From Hanleya hanleyi (lineage: Eukaryota > Mollusca > Polyplacophora > Lepidopleurida > Hanleyidae): a stretch of DNA of 64,000 nucleotides. Made by a program: the position numbers and the translations under genes. Below, piece after piece: positions 41,635 through 52,600 of this stretch. Location: NCBI GenBank assembly GCA_036873755.1, contig JAVTVY010025215.1, forward strand, positions 37,057-101,056, written 5' to 3'. A model generated the notes under the pieces. The model made no database searches and was not told where the DNA came from. It worked only from the letters and a program-made list of their open reading frames with translations. Each line of letters starts with the position of its first letter. Within the stretch, counting starts at the first letter, position 1.

Positions 41635-43426
41635 ATTCCTTGTATTTATTTATTTATTTATAAAGGAGTTCAAGTTCAAACAACCTGGCTGGCTACTGCA
41701 ACAACGCACACCAAAACCTAAAAATGTCGTCAGCATACGTCCGGTATCAACCTGCGGGTGTTGTCGTCAGCATCTACGTCCAGTAGAAATGCTATGTGAT
41801 CGATATTAATACTTTCAGACGCGCGGCTTTCTTTTGGATACTTATTGCTACATTCATTTTGTAACACCTTTCCAAATAATGTGCCCACTCAAGGCAAGGT
41901 GGGAGATTGGGGGAGACGTTGTTTTTGCTAAAAAAAATAACCAGCATAGACTTCATACCAGAGCGAACGTGAGGGCCAAAGCGGAACCTTTAGTTGTATT
42001 CGATTAATCAGTGTCCGGCCTGTCGATCCAGAATCCGAAACCAACATAGAGAACTGTCTTCTGAAGTGCACAATGTAAAGAACTTCTTTTGACAAATCAA
42101 ATGTATATGTAGAGTAAAAGTATTTTGAAAAAAACAGAACTCTTAATCCCATCTGAACTGGCGTATTTTGGGTTTCCCGGCATCTTTATTCTCGTTACCT
42201 TTGAAGGAAATAGCAGATAATCACCTGATATCAAATAAAATACAATCGGACTCAATACTACATGTATGAGCAAGAAATGCATGCGCCTTCTTGTCAGCAT
42301 CATTTGATCGGACTCATGACATGCGAGCTTGTTCACAAATTCCAACAATGTATGAATGGACAACATCGCAAGATTTACTTGACTTTCACAAGGGCCTCAA
42401 AAGAAATGAGATTATGACACTTCTCTTAAAACAGAAATTTTAATTATCAAATCACAAGATGACAAATCAATGATGCAAGATGGCGCACGCCGCTATTACT
42501 ATTATGTGCGACCTAGGGCTGGGTACGAGTCTGTTCTGTATTGCATCCCACTCGATTCCATTCCTTCGCGCACTTGTATATGTTCGGAACTATAATCTAC
42601 GTCTTTATCAAGACAATCAAACCATTAGGGAACATTCAACAGACTTGATCAACCGCGTCATCTGGTTAGATTGTTGCCACATGGCTACAAATGCGCAGAA
42701 AAACGGGATGGACGGAAATACCGATCGCCTGATTGACAATGCAACATCACAGACATTCAGAAGTGGTCTTGTTAGTGTTAGACAACGATCAAGCCAGAGA
42801 CTAGAAATGTATTAATCGTATAATTTTATGGAAGACCAATATGCCAATAATTACCGTAAACTGGTCTATTTGTTCTAGGATTTTTTTATTATGTCACTAA
42901 GAAAATTCAATGTTTCTTTCATGTTTCCGTAAATCTGCTAACATAAAATTACTTCATTATTTACTACTTGTGGTAAGTTCCCGTGAAGAGAAAACTAAGT
43001 TCAATATGCCGCGACAAATTGCACCCGCTAATTGTGACTGCACACGAGCTAAATCAGTTCACATGACTATAAATCATATTCATAATACCGAAATAATTGC
43101 TACAAGAACCAATCGACGACTACAAAGGATGCCTTTAAAATAATGTCGTTCCATTAATGGAATTCAAATGAATTCTTTCAAGTGTGTTGTTATATTTCAA
43201 GTGTCACTCTCACGGCGTCAAAAAGTATACCTCCTACTGTTCAATATACGTTATTTGACCTACAGTTTAGGTTACACGTTGGGAGAATGTCCCGCATCCA
43301 CTTGCTTTCCTATGATTTCTTTCTGGATGTTCGATGAATGTCTTTTATAGTAAACCCGCGAAGATGTGCATGCACATGAGCATGGCGTCACTACCAATGT
43401 CCATAGTGGAACTATGCGTCTACCAG
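41635..43426. other. No supported gene
   Basis: Spacer downstream of the spliced integrase-like gene. The plus-strand frame at 42480-42815 (111 residues) and that at 42910-43143 have no recognised motif or splice context. An NTS-like poly-T/ATTA region near 42880 includes a distant minus-strand AATAAA possibility. Confidence 0.35.
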
Positions 43427-43629
43427 TCACTGTAGCTTAGACATAAGCCATCCATACAATTGCAGGGCGGCGTCCTTCTCACCAGGTTTACTCTTCCCAT
43501 GCCGTAACAGGAGCGTATCGCAGATGGTTTCAAAGTCTACTTCACAGCCAGTATTCCGTGGCTCTTCACACATGTTTTTTATGACTGCTATGTCTGTTTT
43601 ACTGACCTGCGTTTTGTAATCCATCGTAC
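43427..43629 (-). CDS. Integrase-like gene, last exon
   Basis: 203 nt from ATTTTGTAG to the TGA at 43427-43429. Reads TMDYKTQVSKTDIAVIKNMC, DTLLLRHGKSKPGEKDAALQ and LYGWLMSKLQ. The ending corresponds to LLVYLLDAVHEEIG of the intronless copy. Confidence 0.75.
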
Positions 43630-46600
43630 CTACAAAATATATAAACATACTAGTTTAGTCAAATCCCTACACCACATAGATAGTTTGTTTGTCACCACAC
43701 AGATATTATGCAGTCATATTACCAAACGAAACATTGTCAATAAACGATGATCGGCCATGACAATTTTTGCCCGTGCACATTCTTAAATATGAATTTATTT
43801 GAGTTAGAAATTTGGGCTTCAGTAGGACAGCTGCTAGTGTACACTAAATTAACCACTAAACAAATGGTTTATCTTGGCTGCGATTCAGTGCCTGCGATTA
43901 AGCACTGAATTCTTTAGATTCTTGTCGCAAACTATAGAAACCGGCGTCCAATTCCGCTTTATGTTGTGTTTTAGTTATAGTTAGTTAGTACAGTTAGTTA
44001 CAGTTAGAACATTCAGTGTAGAAATACTGGATTCAACATATCTGGAGACTGGCAGAGTAAGAGATGGTAACCCATTATTATAAAGCCCGGGGATAACTGC
44101 ACAGTGTATCCACACAACACGAATATTAGCTTGCGTCCTAATTTGACACGAACACACATCAAAGGCGTGCTAATTTCAGAGACATTGACACGTGAATGTT
44201 ATTGTCCTGACGTTTGCCATTAACAGTCGATACGTAGACAGAGAGATCCAAATACTGGATGGTTGTGTATAGTTAATGGGTGATACTGTGCAGTAACAAT
44301 CAGATCCGTACTATACAGTTAATTACCGCGCATTACTGCACAATCAAGAACGCTACTGTTAAGTTGGTGCTTGGTAACTTTCAATAACTGATTGGTAGCC
44401 TACTGTACAGTGACAGTTCAGTTCTTCAAAGGAACCTTTCTGAAACAACGTTTACCTGTATCATATTGTCCTGCTTATGAATTTGTATAAATTGTGAAGT
44501 GTATTTAATTTTAATAAACCCAAATCAAGCAGAAAACTGTAGAAGGAATTGCGTTGACACGCTTAAGCTAACGGACGGACGGATAGTGGTATAATATAAT
44601 ACCAGAGGTCAAAAGGTTAGAATAAACTCTCTATCACTTCCCAGGCTGAAAGACTTCAGTTCGACTCTAGAAAACGGACCTCTCTATATCTTAGTATAAG
44701 ACTACACAATGTTGTGATTCACTACCACACGCGGCTCTTTACGTGAGACGAACTAAACCAAACTGCAAACCGACAAATTTTCGAAAACGGAAACTGAGCC
44801 CTGGGTCGGACACTTTCCAATCGTCCGGGCTGCCCACGTGGTCATCGTTGTTGAATTGTGTCCAGTGCAGAACACAGAGTGGCCACTGTCACCAATTTTT
44901 CAGGAATATATTGGAACATCCATAGTGTGCAGAATTCATGAACAGTTAGCCATAACATTATCCACTGGTAGAGCAACCAATTCGTTATTAATGGATATTT
45001 TTAACATGAACATCGTGTGATTCGGGCAAGTTAAGCCTGATATACGTCCCGTCAAAATTGACGGGCGTATAAAAGGGCAAGATGACACACCATACCAAAC
45101 TCTGCATAATATACGAAGGATTCCTGGACGTAGATATATCCAAACTTCCATATCCCAACTTATATTGTGAACACAGTGTGGTAAATACCGTGAAGTTCCG
45201 GAAGAAAGTACAGGAGGTCTGGTTTCCCAGATACAGCGACTTCGGCAGAACGTCTTGTAGTCAGTCTATGTTGATTCCATTCCATGGAAATGCGGTCCAG
45301 TTCTGTTTGCAGCAGTTCCGTGAAGCAGTATCTCAAGCATTCCCTATATGACAGGATACAAAGGGGAAACAGTTGTTGACAAATGGCAAATGTTATCCGA
45401 AAACATCGACAATGTCCCTGATTCTTATCCTGGGAAAACATTGTAATCACAGGAGACCTGAACGATATCTCCTGAGTGCTTTCAAATTTCACATACGTAT
45501 CATAATATCTCAACCAACTAATCGGACTCAACCAACTAATAACTGATCCAAGTTGACCCGTTTCGAATCCTTCTTTAGATCCAATGATTTGTAATATGGT
45601 TCAACGACTCTGCGCTAGCGGCATTCTAGGACCTTTTTTGTAGCGATCATTCTCCACTTTTTATCTCACATAGCTCCAAACGCTTAATTTGGAATTAAGG
45701 GAAAGCCGACTGAGACAAATTTAGATGGCTGCTTGCAAACGCCAAATGGGAAGACCTGTCGGATGACATTAACATGGATATTTGGTGTGACCGTGTGACA
45801 TCCGTCAGCTAAAGAATCAATACCTAACAAATACATTTACATTCATACAGGCGATAAACCAAGGATGACAAACAAAATAAAACAAGAGATGACAATCCTT
45901 GTCAAATTTTTAAGCAATCTAGAATTTCCAAGTATGTAAATAATATCAAACGTTTTAAAAACTAAAGAAATTCTTTCACTGCCATTGTTCGCTCTACTAA
46001 GGGGGAGGGCTCAAAATTAAAATAGCCCAGAAAAGTTGGATTGATCTAGTTAATGGAAACGCAGTAAATCATTCTCAAAGGACTCGAATAGTAATTTTAA
46101 TGATGCACTACCTCTAATGAAAGCGGACGGTTCTTTTGCGTACCAATGTTGCGAGAAAGCCGAAATCTTAAACGAGTTTTGTTTGCCAGTATTACTGGTA
46201 TCAAAAAGTGTAACACTCAAATGCCACCTCTGTCGATATATACGGAAAATACTTTAGATACGAGTACATTATCTCGAATCTATAGACAGTCCAAAACTCT
46301 TGGAACCGGCGTCTTAATCACTCATTGAAAGCATCAACTTATCCAACAGAATGGAAAGTTGCTAAATGTGACACGATGTATGAAAAAGGTGAACGAAATT
46401 TGCCTTCCAACTATCTTCAGGGATCATTATTAAGAGGGTCGTATGGATGGCCGAGAGGGGCCATCGCTTCATTCTTTTCTAATCTAACGCGATGGAGCTA
46501 TGGAGCTATGCAATGCGCGATGGAGCTATGTCATGGAGCATCACTGCACATGCTCGTTACTGTTCACAGAGAACAAATTGACAAGGGGCTTCTTTTAAAA

Positions 46601-49600
46601 CGGAACACGTCACATATATAGACTCGCTCCGTGACATAAGATATATTTATTTGCACACTTATGCCACGCGGGCGAAAGGCAATACAAACAACAACAAACA
46701 TACATGATTATACATGTGTTATGCTAAATTTTAGGTGTTAAGGGCACGCTAATCTATAAACAGACAGAAAAAAAAACAAGACAATTTTTTTTTTAAAATA
46801 ATAACCCATACTAGCCAGAGGCCGACTTGCCGAATATTTCACACAGGACAACAGAACATGAATCTCAGTCTCAACCACGTTACATGTGGAACACAGACGC
46901 TTCTCCAGTGAGGTATCTAAATACCAACCGCTTTCGAGTTTCAATTTATGTGCGCCAATTCTTAATTTTATAAGTGCTGATCGAAATTTTCGATTAGGAA
47001 TAGCCGACACCGTTGTTTCACGATCCAACCTGATTTTGAACATACGGTATGTGCTCAACTTCGACGAATTCGAGACGATTTGCGACCAGATGTCATAAAA
47101 TCTGTGATAAAGTTTCCCTTTAAAGGTCAACCCAAACGCTCTGAGATCAAAAATATAAAAAAATAGTCCTTTCGATTCTGAAAATAATGATATTTTTTTC
47201 ATAATTTTGTACAGTCTGGTTGGCGAGATATTGCCGTTTGAAAGGTGAAAATCGCTCTCCTGTCAATTCCAGCTGTGACGTCACGGAGGGAAGCCGTCTT
47301 GTATTCTCTATGTTAAAGCCGTATACCACAGTCGTAAGTAGCTGCTTATTTCTGGAGATTTTCGGAGTATCGGGACATCATTTGTTAAATATGCCGCGAC
47401 GTTGTGTAGTGGGAGGTTGCAGTTTTACTACAGATGACGGTGTTGGTATTCATTTGTGGCCTAAAGACGAGAAAATCGCTGCAAATTGGACGAAATTTGT
47501 ACGCAACACGAGAGTGTGGAAAGAGGGCCTGAGCCAGTACTCGTATAATTTGCTCGGCACATTTTGACAGAAATTAGACATCATTCGAGGACATCTACAG
47601 CGTAGCAGTTGAATTCGGGTACAAACCAAAACTAAAGAGAACAGCTATTCCAACTATCAAACCTAAGAACAATCAGAATGTGACGGCAAAGAAATCGGAC
47701 AAGGAGAATCTATCACGGACATCGGCTGAACGAACCTAGCCTGCAAGCGACGCCTCGAGCAGGGAGACGGCTGTACATGCCCTGCTCGCTCTCGCGTGGC
47801 ATTTGTTGCTTGAGCACCTACAGGTTAGACTGGATGAGTCTCTGTTTCATATATACTATTTAATAATACTAAAATGATCTTTCATAAATATATATACGCT
47901 TGATAAGTAAATAAATAAAAAACACCAATTGGAGTGAATGGCTGTAAATACAGAAGTGATAATAATGCTTTCATAATCCCTTGACATTTGAGATTGTGGG
48001 AATATCATTCGATTTCAATTGAATTGAGGTAATTTGTCGAAAATTGAGCAAATGTGAATGCCGATCCACTCACCATGGCTTACTTTTCGCCATGAATGTC
48101 CAAAGTATTTTTTATCAAACTATATAATTCTGAAATTGGTATTTCATGGGGATTATGGGAAAACAAACAAATTCAAATCGGACGTATATCAGTAGAGTTA
48201 TCAACAGTTTACTGTCCATACTGCCGAATCCCGGAGTTTATCCCCTCGAAAAGGCTGCCTCGGTCAGTAACAACAATAACAACACAGATGTGCTCGTTCT
48301 TTACATCACAGAATCGTTCTACATTCAATACAGTTTGAAATATATATGGACATTTGCTCTTATAGATGACGATAATAAGGTTTCCAGTCAAGTTGCATAC
48401 CAATCACTATTCAACAAACGACCTCTCCGAATGCTGTCGTCGAGTTCCACGTTGTCAGAGTGGTTGTCACTGTCAGAATCGGAGCCGTACGGCTCAAATT
48501 GATAGGGCTGAATTCCGCGGTTGGTCTGCAAACAACTGTTAATTTGCCCGTCATCATCCTCCTCTATGTCTATTTCATCTTCTTGGCGAAAAATATTTCC
48601 ATCTAAGCAGCTGATATCGCTCGAATCGACATCTGAACCGGAGCTCTGACTGCACTCGCTTTCCATGTTATCCGCTGTTTTTTCTCAGGCAACTTCCCTG
48701 CGTGACGTCATCAAGCCAGCTGTGAAAGTGTGAAAAAGCCCACTTTGCTCCCATATTACGTGTGTTTCTGATCAGATTAGAATTTTTTCAATATTTAAGT
48801 GAAGTATGAACTATGATTTTTAAGGATTTTTAGACCAAAAAAAATTCCGTTTGGGTTGACCTTTAATGAATTTAATTGTGAACTTCTGCTTTTTTACATT
48901 CCTGGTTTCCCGAAGATGCTCACTACTTGTGTTTGACAGCAATTTTTTAACGGAAGTAATCGAATTATCGCATTTAGTTGTCCGGTGTACTTCCACCTGT
49001 TCCATATAGCTCTTAACTAAGGAGGACGGGTCTGAGGACTGAATGAGGAACAGAAAGTTAATACTGTTGATTTGTGCATGAAATTTTACAGGCACTCTTC
49101 CCAATTCTTCTTATACTGCCGTATTCATTGTTTTCGAATGAGCGCCAAGAATGAATGCCCCGTCCCAGGCATGGTAGGATTAAACACAGGTTCCTCTCTG
49201 CTAAAGATGGGCGCATTCCGAATGGGTCCCATAATGGCCGATGATGCAAACCGAAAGCTCAACATAAAACACCTACGAAATAAGAGTGGTTGTTGAAAAT
49301 ATTACATTTGCAGGTGATTGTCTGTCGCCAATAATCCCTCAGACTCCAGATCTTTCATCAAATTTATCCAATAGTCGCCTCCACTTTGCCGCAGTGTCAA
49401 CCACCATCTTTCAATTCTCTTAAAAGAAAGTTCGAACGAATAAGAATACCAAAGCCGCACATAATGTGAAATATTCAGGTAAAGCAACTCGCTATATTTT
49501 CTTCAAAGTTTTTTTATAGCGATAATAGATCAGATTATGTACCCAAAGATCACCAGATGGGTATTAACAAAATACAAATTAATGCCGCATAATATAGCAC

Positions 49601-49608
49601 ATCCTGTG

Positions 49609-49643
<35 letters not shown>

Positions 49644-52600
49644 ACAATTAAAAGAGCGGTCCTGAAATGTCCCTTTGTCTGTGACAGCTGAAATGTCCGT
49701 ATGTTTATCTGTCAGAGTGCATGTTCTCTGACGGGGTGAGTGGGTGACTGGGGCAATGGTGAAAGACGGACTGGGAAGGGTGCGGGGGGGGGGGGAGAAC
49801 GCTGGGGGTAATAATGGATCAACTCCACATGTGTGAAGAGTAGTATAGAAAGGGCATATCAGATCGTATGTCACAGCTAACATCTGCCCCAGCTTCACAA
49901 GTGCAGGTAAATCCTAAATCATCTCAGAGGGTTTACCTGGATACTTTTGGTGATTCGAAAGAGTTCTTCAGTCGATGTCTCTATTTTACAATCAAATGCA
50001 TTTCATCCCCCACGTTAGTTTTGATTAACATGTGGGTATCCCCAGCCTGCGATTTTTGTTTTGACTTCCGATGTCGATTTCACCCTGACATGAAAAGTAG
50101 TTTGGCCAGCAATTAAATTCAACCTGTCACATCTCATACATCGCAGCGGATTGGCGTAATCAGCTAGCGTAGCACATTCACTGATTGATTGAAATTAAGC
50201 CCCTTGATCTATTTATATCCAGAACTGGTGTTGGTTAACCAACCGAGCCAGTGTATCGATCCTAACAAATTCACCGATACAGTGGCTCGCTAGGATGCAT
50301 ACGCCCATGCGTACAGGTCCTCTGGGTAGGGGTGTCTGGGGCAATGGTGGAAGACGGGCTGGAGGATGGGAGCTGGGGGAAAGAAGAGCGGTCCCTGATT
50401 GCTTGCTATTAAAAGAGCTGGCCTGAAATGTCCGTACGTCTGTCACAGCGCACATCTGCATTGAGCAAGACTCATATAGCTTCCTTATCCCCAATTTAAC
50501 ATGGTGGTGTTGGTGAGCTTGCCTTATTGATTACACACCAATATTAGCTCTCTCCTTCAACCCAGTTTATAATTCATAAATATTAACTCCTACCAATATT
50601 ACCTTTACAGTGACCGACACTGTAAACTAATTATTTACGTGCGTTATTACTTCAATGATAATTCTTCCACGGGAATTTGCTAGGATCTATAATTCAGGGT
50701 TGTGAGTGCTAGCTTCTCCTATGCCCCTTTCAGCCCCCAATAGTGGTACGTTATGGTGCTCTAGATTATACATGTAGTAAGATATATCGTTGATATTACG
50801 GTGGCTCGTAAGGGCCATCTTATTTGTTCGAGTATGGGATAATTTATATGTTGAAAGTAAATAAGTTGCATGGAAATGAAATGCATGAATTACTTGATTT
50901 CGGTGTGAGCTTCCATATATTACACTTCTGTCAGCGGACATATTGTCGGGGTGATCCCATCGGAACGCCTTCTGAATATTCTCAATGAATACGTTTTCTG
51001 TTCCTCTGTCCATCCTAATACACCGCGGAACCGCTTCATAACAGAACAAAGTGAAATGAATTTGTTTTCTATTCCATATGAGCAAAACAATAAACATTCC
51101 GCTACGGAAGCCTCTATAGAGGAGGTCAAACTGATATTTTAAAATAGTTTCTTGTAAATTACTTAATATACCCAAATACTATGAAAAGTAATAAAACTAG
51201 AGTAAACTTTCTCTCAACTAAGACTGGAAATATACATGTATATCACTAGAACACGAGTTAATAAATTAATAAACTAAAGTTTAACTCCATGGATTCTTCA
51301 TGAAAGCAAGCAGACTCAAATGGAATATTTATGGTCTCAATACTCAACAAGACCGCAATATAAGATGTGCTTCAAGGTTTCATCCCCCGACTGAAATCAC
51401 AAGGTTTAAACGACACAAAGCTGGATAGGATTACAGATATATGACTATAAGATTATCCAGCCTACACAAACTATGATAACAAGCTTCAGTAAACCATTAT
51501 CTATATTATCGGTTACTATCAATCTGGCATGTACCGATATCACGTTTAAATACCTTCTATGCTGTCTACGAAATCCATGAAATAGGATGCTACGATATAG
51601 GGATTGTTGTTGCTCCTCGCAACTCGAAGCCACAAAATCCTCCTGGAGAAGCTGGAATAGTAATGCAAGAGTACTGCCTTGGTAATCGGTAATTGGCAAA
51701 TTTCAAATGTCGTTAAGGAAACCCCTCACCCCGTTCCTACTACTCAATTCTTCAGTGACATTTCACTCAGGGGTGGATATTTGTGCCACTCAAAATTGGT
51801 TTAATAAGTCACTCACTTTTGAACGAAATGTGCTCGAATTTAAGTGAAAATCACTATAGTTGAGAATATTTGCAGATTTGAGCATCAGATGAATATTTAT
51901 TGAAGTGATACCACACCTCATCCCACATGCCTATTTGAATTGTTTATTCCGGCTTATTCCAGTCGGCAAAAGTTATTCGAAATAGTACTCGAGAACTACT
52001 GTTCATACTCTGGCCTATTCTCTACACCAAGAGCGCGCAATATGCAAATTGGAACGCCCTCTTTTGCTAATATCTTACCCACAAATTGCTCCGTGAATAG
52101 CGAATCCAAAGGGCTTTAGCTTGTCGTACCCATCTAAGTGAACCAAATAGTTTGGGCCCTTGTTGCTGTATTGCCTCCTTGAAAATCGTTGTTCTCTTCT
52201 CAGAGACACCCTTGTTGGGTCGACAATTCGGAGAATTTCCATGACCGTGTCCCTACAGAGTGAGCCAATACATGTGTCGCTTAAATATTCAAAATTGTAA
52301 AGCAAACCAATGTGAAGTTATGGACAGACTGCTCGGCATATGAAGCATATTGTCAAGATCGATATGAGCAGAATTTCACATGTGTGCTTTTATTCATAAG
52401 CACAGGTGACATTCTCGCACTATCGGGATTGTAACCTCCTGTACTTGTAATAACCTTTGATTCCCCGGCATATCTGGAGGAAAGCTATTGAGACTTCTGG
52501 ATACAACGATGCTGCATTTTAATAGAAAGACAGTGATCAAATACAATTCACCCAGGCAGGAATGGAAAAGGATAAGCTTCAGGTCAAATTAACCCAACTC

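Larger units (their letters stand above)
47124..48862. mobile_element. Kolobok-like DNA transposon with TTAA duplication
   Basis: 1739 bp, flanked by TTAA at 47120-47123 and 48863-48866, with perfect 15-bp terminal inverted repeats AGGTCAACCCAAACG. It interrupts a LINE frame cleanly. It holds a plus-strand THAP domain near one end and a minus-strand acidic protein near the other. TTAA plus THAP points to Kolobok. The central transposase is absent, so it is an internally deleted copy. Confidence 0.8.
46738..49250 (-). pseudogene. LINE ORF2 C-terminus, interrupted by a TTAA element
   Basis: The frames 49104-48867 and 47123-46738 are the two sides of one reading frame split by 47124-48862. The downstream part reads KFRSALIKLRIGAHKLKLES, GWYLDTSLEKRLCSTCN and ETEIHVLLSCVKY, the zinc-binding C-terminal motif of many LINE ORF2 proteins (CxxCx...ExHxLxxC). 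Further LINE-like text extends to about 49250. It is in the same orientation as the host gene, within its sixth intron. Confidence 0.75.

Noticed and set aside
42480..42815. 111-residue plus-strand frame beginning at an ATG
   Set aside because: No recognisable motif, no splice or poly-A context; length is compatible with chance.
48388..48666. Start of the spliced integrase-like gene
   Set aside because: It is on the right strand but lies inside the TTAA element and does not join in sequence or motif to the neighbouring exons.
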